From Gari tellinella (taxonomy: Eukaryota; Mollusca; Bivalvia; Cardiida; Psammobiidae), in NCBI GenBank assembly GCA_922989275.2, contig OV277867.1, positions 1,798,001-1,862,000 on the forward strand: a stretch of DNA of 64,000 bases, in the 5' to 3' direction. The translations under genes and the position numbers were made by a program. Below are positions 52,985 through 62,949 of the stretch, one piece after another. The notes beneath the pieces are model-generated. The model was not told the origin of the DNA. It worked only from the letters and a program-made list of their open reading frames with translations, and ran no database searches. How positions within the stretch are numbered: the stretch's first letter is position 1; each line of letters opens with the position of its first letter.

Positions 52985-53207
52985 CAGTAGAGGATACCTT
53001 ATTCTTTGCCGTTTAAACGCAAACGCAATGCACTAAACTGTGGAAATTTACTTTAAGAAATTTTAATTATATTTTTAATCTGAGTAGCAAACAGGTTGGA
53101 GCCTGATCAGACGCCGGGTTACCCGGCGTCTGATATGGCTCCAAACTGTTTGTAAAAGAAAAAATAGTTTTCGCGTATATCGGGAAAGAATAACAGATTC
53201 TCCACTG
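52985..53207 (+). mobile_element. M1 MITE copy
   Basis: CAGTAGAGGATACC to CAGATTCTCCACTG, TA-flanked. Core I intact; the flanking segment is shortened. Confidence 0.82.
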
Positions 53208-53229
53208 TAGGATTGCGTCTCGTTTTGTT

Positions 53230-53410
53230 TACCCCTTTCATGATCAAATTTATCGTGGCGGTTTTTACCACTTCGCCGCCATGTTGTCGTTTTTCTTCAA
53301 TATTGTTGTCTGCAATATCGTTTCAAAGTTAGGTTTAGCAGTATAACTGACGTAATTTAAAAACAAGTGGCAGCCAGTTTTGACGTCATTGAGAGACAAA
53401 GGATTAAAAT
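53230..53410 (-). mobile_element. Degenerate M5 copy without core
   Basis: TTTACCCCTTTCATGATC, a short GGTTTTTACC, and an end GTCATTGAGAGACAAAGG. The core palindrome is absent. Confidence 0.5.
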
Positions 53411-53592
53411 CGCAAAGGATTAAACTATATAATGCATTAGTACTGCTATCCGAACACTATTCACTGAGGCTTACTGTAAGGGAAGTCATTTATTTCGTTT
53501 TACATGTACATGTATCTAAATTTCATTATATATCATGTCCATTTTACTATAAATTAAAAAGAGACGGGGAATCAAATTTGTTTTGTGTATAT

Positions 53593-54529
53593 GTCGTAGG
53601 CCATATTGGAATCTAGGCAGATCCGGAATCTGCCTAGGCAGATTCCGGATCTGCCTAGGCCATATTGGAATTCTGATATGCCCTAGCCATATAGGAATTC
53701 TGATATGGCCTAGGCAGATTCCGGATCTGCCTAGGCCATATTAGAATCATATGAAGATTCTTATATGGCTAGGCAGATCTGGAATCTGCCTAGACCATAT
53801 TAGAATCTAGTTGTTTAAGTAACAACCAAATAGCCTATACCAACTTCATAGGACCTAGGTATTAAAACAAGACACTTAACAGTAACATTCATAAATAACA
53901 TTTACATTACTGTCTCTAAGTAGTACTATAGGTAGCTACAATACCACGAGAATATTATGAAATAACAGTGTATGGATAATTCTAAAAATGGCATATTTTA
54001 AGCAATAAAAATGGTTTAGAAAGGAAACAAAAGTAGTGTCTTTATAACAACAAACCATTCACTTTAACAATTGTACTTCACACTTTTCTAGCTTAGCCAG
54101 ATAACGGTCATTTAAGCATCTAGCTTGGTTGTGAGAAGAAGATTAAAGTAGAGGTTTTATATCAACTAACCATTCACTTGTGGCTGTATTTCACACCTAC
54201 TTGTGTCAAACTAATTTTTAGAAGTAAACTAAATTTCAAAAAGACAGAAAAATATAAAAAAAAGACTTACAAATAATCAAGGATTTGATAATGCTAGATT
54301 TGTTAAAATGCCTATTTTATTACTTTAACAACTAGTTTTTAATACTAGAATGGTTTGAAAATACCTACGTTGTTTAGCTTAAATCACCAAGATGTTTGTT
54401 GAAATATACCTGTTATTACTTAATCAACCAAAATTGTTAGAAAAGACCTATGTTACTACTTAAAAATCTAGATTCTAATACGGCCTAGGCAGATTCCGGA
54501 TCTGCCTAGATTCCAATATGGCCTACGAC
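53593..54529. mobile_element. 937-bp element with palindromic terminal arrays
   Basis: Inverted ends starting GTCGTAGGCCATATTGGAAT. The left end holds at least four copies of the palindromic motif CTAGGCAGATCCGGAATCTG interspersed with GGCCATATTGGAAT. The right end has one. The middle is AT-rich and unassigned. Possible TA/AT-rich duplication. Not a recognised family. Confidence 0.6.
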
Positions 54530-54572
54530 ATATACATGTATCCAACATTTCGTTAGATCCCGTTTTGTTACA

Positions 54573-54812
54573 CAGTGAATACGTTATTCTTTTCCAATTA
54601 ACGCACTTACGCTAAAACTATTATTTCCATTGCAAACAGTTTTGAAGCCAGATCAGAGCCGGGTAACCCGGCGTCTGATCTGGCTCCAAACAGTTTGCCA
54701 CTCAGATGAAAATGAATAGGCGGAATTCAGAAAATTGTCATTTTCCGTTTTATTGCAATACGTTTGCGTTTAGTTTGTGTTTAAATGAGAACTTATAACG
54801 TCTTCTTCACTC
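54573..54812 (-). mobile_element. M1 copy, diverged ends
   Basis: CAGTGAATACG to CGTCTTCTTCACTC. Core I lacks a few bases in the left arm (GATCAGAGCCGGGTAACCCGG). Confidence 0.75.
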
Positions 54813-55009
54813 TAAGTGGGCTTCAGTGTAGTGCATTAGTGGTTACAGACCCCTTGCGCTACCTCAACAGCTGAATCAGCACCCATTGTTTGAATTTAAT
54901 TTAAATACAACAGTTTGACCAGTACTCGTTACTCTGCGATAGGACTCAGCCTGGTGTAGTTCTATCCGCTGTTAGACGAAGATACTAAAGCACAGAACAG
55001 AGGTATGTC

Positions 55010-55261
55010 TTAACCCTTTCCCCAATAGAAGCTCCTTTTAGCGCATTTAATGTATTCATCCGCTGAAGAAAATAGTTCCAATTTAATCAGTTATGAATAT
55101 ATATTATAGGGAATATTTTTCATATTCTAGCACATTATAGCTTAAAGCAGGCAAAAAGAAAAGCAGAATGTGCCTTAAGGCACATTCTGCTTTACTTTCA
55201 ACCTGCTTTAAGAAGTCAGCGATCTTCAATACTAGAAATAGACTATCAGGTAAAGGGTTAA
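55010..55261 (+). mobile_element. M2 MITE copy
   Basis: TTAACCCTTTCCCCAATAG to GGTAAAGGGTTAA. Core II centre TGCCTTAAGGCA. Very close to the copy at 5076. Confidence 0.88.
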
Positions 55262-55322
55262 TGTTGAGAAGACGGTATTCTGACGTTATAATTATTTGTG
55301 ACGTCATAGAGTGACTATAAAT

Positions 55323-55857
55323 GATATTACATGAGTATTAATAATTTATTGGATTTATTAAATGAGTCTTTTAGAAAACGATAAAAACGAGGCAAAACCT
55401 CGTTTTTATCGTTTTCTAAAACGATGAGCTTGATAAATCCAATAAATTATTAACACGAATGTTATATACTTTTTATAACATAACCCAGAAAAGTCATTTA
55501 TCGCAGCCTTTGAGGTCAAGTGAATGCTTAGCGCGAAATAAGTATATCTATACAGGAAAAAGGTTGTTCCAAAGTGAAATTAACACCGTTCACTAGCATA
55601 ATGTTTATGTTATCATATGTATTAATAAACACTTTCACGTAGATCTAATTTTGATTTATTACACCAAAAATCTTTTAATTGAATGTACGTGAAGGAATGA
55701 AGACGTTTGATATTGAACGCATAGAACTTATTTTAATGACGTCACAAGTAAACGATGTCGTTGCGTACCTCATTTGCATAGTTATTTAACTAGTTATATA
55801 TGACAAATAAACAACGAGTGTTATTCAACGCTCACGCCGTCTGTTATGTTATAAAAG
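55323..55857. mobile_element. CRE-bearing foldback element, copy 2
   Basis: Same start, hairpin (AAAACGAGG tip CAAAA), TGACGTCA (about 55737) and GTTATGTTATAAAAG end as 23389-23902. Followed immediately by an M1 remnant. Confidence 0.65.
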
Positions 55858-56368
55858 ACGTTATTCTTTCCCGTTTGAACACGAACGAAACGCCTGCAAA
55901 CGCAATGCACTAAAGTGTAGAAAATTAGACAATGTCTACAATTATTTCCAGGCAATCGATTTGGAGACAGATCAGATGTCAGGTACAGTGGAGAATCTGT
56001 TATTCTTTTCCAATAAACGCGTTTACGCTAAAACTATTATTTGCAGTGCAAACAGTTTGAAGCCAGATCAGACGCCGGGTAACCCGGCGTCTGATCAGGC
56101 TCCAAACTGTTTGCCACCAAGATAAACAAGAATTATCAGAATTGTCCAAAAGTTGTTCTTTTCTACGTTTTAGTGCTTTGTGTTTGCGTACGTTTGCGTT
56201 TAAACGGGAAAGAATAATAGAGTCTCCACTGTAACAGGCATCTAATGAGATTCGAAGCTGTTTGCCATTCAGATTCAATTGAAACGTAAGGAATTTCAAA
56301 AGGTTGTTATTTTCATCAAATGCAATGCATTTGCGTTTATTTGGGAAAGAATAACGCCTTTTCCACTG
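55858..56368. mobile_element. M1 copy, left-truncated, split at its dyad by another M1
   Basis: ACGTTATTCTTTCCCG at the left, core left arm ending CAGATGTCAGGTA at 55984, right arm resuming TAACAGGCATCTAATG at 56232, right end CGCCTTTTCCACTG. The interruption falls at the TA in the palindrome centre. Confidence 0.75.
55985..56231 (-). mobile_element. M1 MITE copy inserted at the dyad of an older M1
   Basis: TA on both sides, CAGTGGAGAATCTG to AGAGTCTCCACTG. Core I intact. Confidence 0.9.
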
Positions 56369-56482
56369 TATCAAGAGTCAATTTTCAATATGTCCACAAA
56401 CAACATAAATTAACTTATATAAACAACATAATTCATGTTAGAAGGGGGCATACTTACCATTCAGTATTTGTTTTACACCTTT

Positions 56483-56548
56483 GCAAACAGAGTGGACCCA
56501 GAGCAGACAGCTCTTGTAGGGACTCTCAATAAGGTCTACTCTGTTTAA
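56483..56548. repeat. M3-type palindrome relic
   Basis: GCAAACAGAGTGGACCCAG and AAGGTCTACTCTGTTT arms around GACAGCTCTTGTAGGGACTC. Outer ends not seen. 56549-56958 is otherwise unassigned. Confidence 0.5.
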
Positions 56549-56958
56549 TTATAGAATTTTAACGGTCAAGCTATAACACATTGCTTTAAGTGTCATTATG
56601 AGCATTTTAGTAACTCAATATTTATAAGTTTATTGGGAAAGTGTCTCCCAGAGACCTCCCTACCTTGCCGCGCTTCTTGTCATATTGAGTGGTTTTGTTT
56701 ATTTGGATGAAAGTATTCCCTCTGCCAAGACCTACAGTAGTAAACAGGAAGGCAAAAAGTTGTTTTGACCATATGCGCTGCTTTGTAGCGAATGAGATTA
56801 GCTGAAATCATCTTCCAGAATTCAGCCCCAATATTATTATATCATTCCACCACTCATCGGCGTTATATGACCTGTTTTTGTGTCTTAGTATTGTAAAACC
56901 AAACTTATCCATCCAGATTTAATTTTCAATACATGTAGATTCGTAATTACTAGAGCTA

Positions 56959-57194
56959 CAGTGGATAATCTGTTATTCTTTCCCGTTTAAACGCAAACGC
57001 ATTGCACTAAAACATAGAAAAGGACATCTTTTCGACAATTTTGACTATTCATGTTGATCTGAGTGGCCAACAGTTTGGAGCCTGATCAGACGCCGGATTA
57101 GCCGGCGTCTGATCTGGCTCTAAACTGTTTGCAATGGAAAAAATAGTTTTAACGTAAACGCGTTAATTGGGAAAGAATAACGTTTTCTCCACTG
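56959..57194 (+). mobile_element. M1 MITE copy, hybrid ends
   Basis: CAGTGGATAATCTG left, CGTTTTCTCCACTG right. Core I intact (GCCGGATTAGCCGGC). Confidence 0.86.
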
Positions 57195-57338
57195 AATCAT
57201 AATCATAACGATATGATTGAGACATTTTTTACAATCGACAAATCGTCGCATGTGTAAATCTTTACACCAGTGAGATAAACTTGAGATGGGACATTTTGTT
57301 GGTTATTTATTAGATAAAATGTTTTCCATTTTCAGACA

Positions 57339-57802
57339 ATGATGTATAGTGCCGGTGTCGTTTTCGGGGTTTTGCTTTTCTCCGTCGGATCATTTGGGGG
57401 AGCGGACAAAAATACGCAAAACGTGAAATTCCAATGGAATAAAAGGAGTTGCGAATGGAGTGAGCTCAATACAAAAGATACTCCAAAGATGCACGAACTC
57501 TCGCGGTGAAGTGCAATGGGCAAAAAAAGAAGTACGGAGCGATCAAATGTTTTTACGACGGCAATCCCCATGATTGCGGCTCCGAGTATACCAATGACGT
57601 AAAAAAGTACTACAAGTGTCTAGTGGACGCCCTGATAGCTGGTGCCCAGAAGGACCTTTGCGATCTCCCCAAGGTCAGTTGCAAGACATGCCCTAATGTG
57701 TATATGACGAAGAGGAAAGGACGAAAGGGACTACTCTCTCTTATTGCTGATTATATGATGCAGAAGTTTCAAAAAGCGATGGAATATGACAGAAATTATT
57801 GA
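57339..57802 (+). pseudogene. Small secreted cysteine-rich protein, frameshifted
   Basis: Not recognised. A T-rich acceptor-like CAG ends at 57335 and is followed by ATG ATG. The first frame (57339-57509) begins with a typical signal peptide (hydrophobic VVFGVLLFSVGSFGGA) and one cysteine, then stops at 57507-57509. A second frame, open from 57464 to the stop at 57800-57802, carries seven cysteines in a regular spacing (IKCFYDG, HDCG, YYKC, DLC, SCKTC) and a basic tail. The two frames overlap at 57464-57509 and differ by a net -1/+2 shift. I infer one ancestral exon for a roughly 150-residue secreted protein with eight cysteines, either broken or misread in sequencing. The length and cysteine pattern suggest an extracellular effector, but nothing in the sequence defines a function. 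Confidence 0.55.
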
Positions 57803-57927
57803 TAAGCTGCATCGTTCGTTCGGAGAATTATCTTTTTATCGCATTGTACATGTACAACCAATCTTGCCTGAACCATTTCGCCCAACTCCCCTTTATCTCT
57901 TTCGCTACCACATTAATGGTGAGATTT

Positions 57928-58107
57928 TTAACCCCTTCACCGTTTCATTATCGTCTGCTTTAATCTTGTTGCCTGCAGTTTTGTTTCAAAGTTGAATTGA
58001 AGGCAGTATGACTGAAGACATTTCAAAACGAGTGTCAAACAGTTAGATCTAGAATCAAAACTGTTTGCAAATGCCCTTTATGACGTCATTGAGAGTGAAA
58101 GGGTTAA
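57928..58107 (-). mobile_element. M5 copy with deleted core
   Basis: TTAACCCCTTCACCGTTTC to GAGAGTGAAAGGGTTAA. Only outer core arms remain (CAAACAGTTAGATC / AATCAAAACTGTTTG). Confidence 0.72.
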
Positions 58108-58315
58108 ACAACTTTTTACTGTCACGACGTCATCTGCTTGATAAAAATGTCGTCAACTTTTATTTTCTCAAATTTTAGGTATTTTAACTTAAGAAATATT
58201 GACATAAGTGTTAAAACAATTTGGATCTTAATCAGAGGCCGCGTCACGCGGCATTTTTTCACAATCCTAGCTGTTTGCAAATAGCCATAGTAGTCGTTGT
58301 AAGACAGTAAAGGGG
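58108..58315 (-). mobile_element. Degenerate M5 copy
   Basis: ACTTTTTACTGTCACGACG, a core with AATTTGGATCTTAATCAG and GCCGCGTCACGCGGC, then GTTGTAAGACAGTAAAGGGG. Confidence 0.5.
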
Positions 58316-58365
58316 TTTATATAAGACTGACTGTACATGTCTTTATTGGCAGTAACTCTATCATA

Positions 58366-58611
58366 CAGTGGAGAAAACGTTATTATTTCCCAATAAACGC
58401 GTTTACGCTAAAACTTTTATTTCCACTGCAAACAGTTTGGAGCCAGATCAGACGCCGGGTAACCCGGCGTCTGATCAGGCTCCAAACTTTTTGCCACTCA
58501 GATCAACATGAATAGTCAAAATTGTCGATAAGTTGCCATTTTCTATGGTTTGGTGCAATGCGTTTGCGTACGTTTGCGTTTAAACGGGAAAGAATAACAG
58601 ATTATCCACTG
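58366..58611 (-). mobile_element. M1 MITE copy, hybrid ends, with duplicated right end
   Basis: TA, CAGTGGAGAAAACG left; CAGATTATCCACTG then TA right. A second right terminus (AGAATAACAGATTCGCCACTG) follows at 58632-58653. Core I intact. Confidence 0.85.
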
Positions 58612-58764
58612 TATGACGTCACCAATGACGTAAGAATAACAGATTCGCCACTGTAGTTCTGTAGTATCTTATAGTTCATCTGTAATTTTCACACTGTTCT
58701 TCATTTACACATTAAAATTAAGAAGTCAAACCATGTGTAATTGTTGTGTTTTAAGAAATAGAAA

Positions 58765-58850
58765 GATAGGAGGGAGAGGGAGGGAGAGAAAAAAAAAGAG
58801 AGAGAGAAAGAGAGAGATGTGGGAGGGAGAGAGAGAGAAAGAGAGAGATT
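58765..58850. repeat. GA/GGGA microsatellite
   Basis: Imperfect GAGA and GGGA tract. Ser-Leu frames on the minus strand are repeat translations. Confidence 0.9.
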
Positions 58851-58916
58851 TGCATAGAGACAGGTGTATATACAACTTGGATACGACTTTATTCTGACGT
58901 CATTATTGATGCCATC

Positions 58917-59091
58917 CAGTGGAGAAGACATTATTCTTTCCCTTTTAGAACGCAAACGGATTGCAATTGCATTTTCACGAAATGTTTACCCGGCGTCTGA
59001 TCTAGCAGCATAAGCTCGAAAGTGTTTGCAATGGAAATAATAGTTTTTGTATAAACACGCTCATTGGGAAAGAATAACGGCGTCTTTACTG
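58917..59091 (+). mobile_element. Short M1 copy
   Basis: CAGTGGAGAAGACATT to GCGTCTTTACTG. The core is reduced to CCCGGCGTCTGATC. Confidence 0.65.
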
Positions 59092-59228
59092 TTAGCGACC
59101 AATCTTCGTAGGAACATTAATATCTGCTAAGACGGGTAACTATTGAAGAAGCTTTCTGCTTTACTGTAGCCTCGCATTAAGTTGTAAATACCCCTTCCCT
59201 TTAGGGACTACCACATTAAATCATTATC

Positions 59229-59445
59229 CCCTGAAACTTCCAAAAGGACAATTCTAGTTCGCAATAAAGGCTGGTCCATTTTAGACTATAAAGAGTTGTT
59301 ATAAATCGCAAAATGACAAACATTGGAGTCCCTGATCAGAGGGCTCCTCTGATCAGGAATTTCACTGTTTGCATAGGACAATTGTACTCTTCACAGGTAC
59401 ACAGTTGGTAAAGTACGCATATATGCGTCACTAGGGCTCAATGAG
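59229..59445 (-). mobile_element. M3 copy, ends decayed
   Basis: CCCTGAAACTTCCAAAAGG at one end and ATGCGTCACTAGGGCTC at the other. Palindrome shortened to CAGAGGGCTCCTCTGATC. Confidence 0.65.
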
Positions 59446-59560
59446 TTACATGTAATACACAAACAGTCTAATAAGTCGCTGATTTCCTGCCTGTGGGTTG
59501 TAACAACCAATACATATTTAATATGGGATGGGCGAGGGATACGATCTTCATTTTAATATA

Positions 59561-59806
59561 CAGTGGAGAATCTGTTATTCTTTCCCGTTTAAACGCAAAC
59601 GTACGCAAACGCAAAGCACTAAAACAAAGAAAAGAACAACCTTTGGACAATTCTGACAATTCTTGTTAATCTTGGTGGCAAACAGTTTGGAGCCTGATCA
59701 GACGCCGGGTTACCCGGCGTCTGATCTGGCTCCAAACTGTTTGCACTGCAAATAATAGTTTTAGCGTAAACGCGTTTATTGGGAAAGAATAACAGATTCT
59801 ACACTG
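59561..59806 (+). mobile_element. M1 MITE copy
   Basis: TA-flanked, CAGTGGAGAATCTG to CAGATTCTACACTG. Core I intact. 59807-60061 downstream is AT-rich and unassigned. Confidence 0.88.
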
Positions 59807-60061
59807 TAACTGCGTTTAAAACAGTAATTGACAATTACGTCAGTTTTAGAAATTTTCTTTGTATTTTTTAAAGACAAAAATATTGACTTAAATATACTAT
59901 AGGAACTTGTTTTATTAAGTAAATACCATAGTTCTTTAAATAACATTTAGTTAACATTTTTCACATAGAAAATAACTTACATCATTTTGTTATGCGTTTT
60001 CATATCTCTACTCTGTTTCTGTTAAAGATATACATGTACTGCGTTTAACATGTGCACCATC

Positions 60062-60199
60062 CTAACAGATGGCTACTGAAATCATGGTGAAAGTAAAACA
60101 GAAAGCTCTTTCAAGAGCTATCTGCTTTACTTTCAGCCTGTATACTTTAATCAATCACATGTATAAAACATTGCAAACAAGCTATGGGGCAAGGGTTAA
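60062..60199 (+). mobile_element. M2/M6-like fragment
   Basis: Core arms GGTGAAAGTAAAACAG and CTGCTTTACTTTCAGCC around AGCTCTTTCAAGAGCT, right end GGGGCAAGGGTTAA. Confidence 0.55.
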
Positions 60200-60222
60200 C
60201 CTCATTGTAGTATATACGTATA

Positions 60223-60470
60223 TAGTGGAGAAAACGTTATTCTTTCCCAATAAACGCGTTTACGCTAAAACTATTATTTGCAGTGCAAACAGTTTGGTGC
60301 CAGATCAGACGCCGGGTAACCCGGCGTCTGATCAGGCTCCAAACTGTTTGCCGTCCAGGTTAAAATCAACATTAATAATTGTCGAAAAGTTGTCATTTTT
60401 TTTACGTTTTAGTGCTTTGCGTTTGCGTACGTTTGCGTTTAAACGGGAAAGAATAACAGATTCTCCATTG
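60223..60470 (-). mobile_element. M1 MITE copy, hybrid ends
   Basis: TAGTGGAGAAAACG left, CAGATTCTCCATTG right, TA-flanked. Core I intact. Confidence 0.85.
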
Positions 60471-60942
60471 TACATTTTTAGCTCGCCGAAACCCCCAGAC
60501 ACGTGTATATAACCCACTGGCATTGTAAAAGACATAGTATAATAGTTCAGAACAGAATAGAACAGAACGATTATTTTATTTAACTTGTACACAAGATGCA
60601 TCGTCATACAATCAAATGCAAACTGTTAAGTGAATCGATAGGCTTATCCAAACCTCATGTCATCCACTATTGCAGAAGAGAAAACGTTATTATTGTTATT
60701 CTTTTTAATACAGCTTTCCCTCTCTACAACAACACCAAATGGGGGACAAAATTATGTGCGTTGTCCGGAGGGAGTCGTTATAGGCATACATGTTGCATAC
60801 ATTTGCAAACAGCTTGAATCCAGATCAGTCGCCGTTCAATCTGTTTGTCACCCATTGTTAAGTTTGTTTCTGTCAATATGTCCATTATGTAATTTAAAAA
60901 AACCAACATAACTTCAGACGACTATTTTAAGCAGACAACATA

Positions 60943-61478
60943 CAGCGGAGAAAACGTTATATTTTCCCGTTTAAACGCAAACGAAACGCAAAGCACTAAA
61001 ACGTAGAAAAGTACAGATTTTGGACAGTTCTGATCATTCATGTTTATCTTGGTGGTAAACAGTTTGCAGTGGAAATATAGGATCTGTCATGAGTCGATGT
61101 TTAAGACAGGCTGATCTCAAACGAGTCTAGAATCGAAATGTTATTAAGCGAGCCTTGGCGAGCTTAATAACCTTTCTATTCTAGACGAGTTTGAGATCAA
61201 CTTGTCTTAAACATCGACGAGTGACAGATTCTTTTTCTCACATAACCAACGATTTAAGTCATTTTTCAAAGCAATAGGCATTTTTTGAAACCCCGGTGAC
61301 GTCAAAACGCCGTTATAAATAGTAACGTTAAAGTGACGTCATCAAATTGATCTCACACATGTTGGAGATAAGGATATTCGTCATCGTTGTTCGCTATAGA
61401 AAACAAGGGTAGTTATGTGAGAAATAATGGTTTTAGAGTAAACGCGTTTATTGGGAAAGAATAACGTTTTCTCCACTG
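60943..61478 (+). mobile_element. M1 copy holding a foldback element
   Basis: CAGCGGAGAAAACG left, CGTTTTCTCCACTG right, TA-flanked. The core region is mostly replaced by an insertion of roughly 340 bp from about 61077. Confidence 0.75.
61083..61230. repeat. Foldback hairpin, innermost level of the nest
   Basis: Arms TCGATGTTTAAGACAGG / CTTGTCTTAAACATCGA and TCTCAAACGAGTCTAGAAT / ATTCTAGACGAGTTTGAGA around GCGAGCCTTGGCGAGC. A TGACGTCA lies downstream at about 61333. Same plan as the elements at 23389 and 55323. Confidence 0.7.
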
Positions 61479-61764
61479 TAGCAGCAATGAATTTGTTGGA
61501 GATACATGTAATTGTCTTGTTTCGGGAAATGCGGCTAGGGTCGTTGTAAGGAGTGATTCGTTGTTGGGAGGGCCGTTGTAGGGAGGGAACACTGTAAAAG
61601 GGGTTTACGCTAAAACTAATACTTCCATTGCAAACAGTTTGGAGCCAGATCAGACATCTACTCCATTTTAAACAGTCATTTCCCCCACTATTATAGGTAA
61701 CAAGTGAGAAAGTGCTTATTTTTTTTACCGAATAATGCATTTGCTTTTATTTCCGGTGTAAACG

Positions 61765-61977
61765 AAATGAAACGCTGACCCAGTGCAATAGATTGTACAA
61801 AAAAGACATCTGAAGTAAAAGTTTACTCTGAGTGACAACAGTTTGAAGCTTGATCAAACTTTGGGTTACCCGGCGTCTGTTCTGGCTCAAAACTGTTTGC
61901 AATGGAAAGCAATTGCAATTGTTTTAGTATAAAAACGTTTATTGGGAACTACATGTAATTATGTCCTGTCCTCTGTG
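61765..61977 (+). mobile_element. Degenerate M1 copy
   Basis: CCGGTGTAAACGAAATGAAAC, decayed Core I (TTTGGGTTACCCGGCGTC), GTTTATTGGGAACTAC and CTGTCCTCTG. From 61978 to 62717 nothing further is recognised. Confidence 0.55.
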
Positions 61978-62717
61978 AAATGTTAAAGAAAGTCTCCTCT
62001 ATTTAGTCTATTATCTCAAATTTAAAGTTAAGGCACATTGACTTCATCAATATTTAAGTCAAATTATTTTGAATACATATCAGATATCGAGTTGCCCGGC
62101 GTCTGTGCAAATATATGTTTAGTCTCGATTGACAGAGCAATGGTTATAGAGCTACTGTCTACATAAAACGAAGATTCAGGTGAAGTTTAATTATTGTATC
62201 TTACGGTAATTGTGTTTAATAGTTAATATTTACATTCACCCTGTAAAGTCTTTATGTAATCGTTTTAAAAATATGCAGTCTATTTCTCTATGAACCTACA
62301 AATCAAAACTGGTTCCAGCCAGTTAGAAAGTTGGAGTCTCCGCCGGAGAGATACCGACCTAGCGACCAGTCAATAGTTGATATGGCGTGTAATTAGGCTG
62401 AAATAAACACGTGCGACCTAATTTTTTAAAATATGATTTAATAATAGATACTTAAGTTGTATTGTTTATTTTTAATGGCTTATAAGTGTTCGTTAAGCAC
62501 ACAGCGACAGTTTACTGGGTAAAAGCTTGACTTTGTAATCAACTCCAAAACATGTATTTTGGACTACTTTTCATACCATATATTAGAGATCGAATGGCTG
62601 TTACATTCAGGATTACATAATCGAACCTATTTGACCGGTATATGATATATTCATATTCATGAAAACAAATTTGGTCAAAATACACATTAAATGGATAAGA
62701 CAGAAAATAAAACTATA

Positions 62718-62861
62718 AATATAAGGAATAAACGACATCTTCGCGAGGTAAGTTTATCGTAAACGCCCTTTGCGCGCTTACGAAACTTTCCCCCTGTGAA
62801 GCTAATGCGTTCATACCGTCGTAAACGGCAACAATATGTTGTTTATTCCTATATTGAACAT
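62718..62861. repeat. Foldback repeat
   Basis: Arms AATATAAGGAATAAACGACA and GTTGTTTATTCCTATATT, with GTAAGTTTATCGTAAACG inside. Confidence 0.6.
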
Positions 62862-62949
62862 CTTACATTGCAAGGAGACAATTTCCCACCATAGTTGTTA
62901 AGTATTAGTTTTAGCATGAACGTGAAGCGGCGGGGAGTCTAAATATGGT

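Larger units (their letters stand above)
60711..61594 (+). mobile_element. M4 copy holding an M1 copy
   Basis: TA, CAGCTTTCCCTCTCTACAAC left; GTAGGGAGGGAACACTG then TA right. The core is collapsed (GATCAGTCGCCGTTCAATC). The M1 at 60943-61478 sits between TAs in its right half. Confidence 0.78.
60673..61667 (-). mobile_element. Outer M1 remnant of a four-level nest
   Basis: CAGAAGAGAAAACGTT at the left is interrupted by an M4 at 60711; the M1 sequence resumes after 61594 with GTTTACGCTAAAACTAATAC and the first arm of Core I, then decays. Confidence 0.6.
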
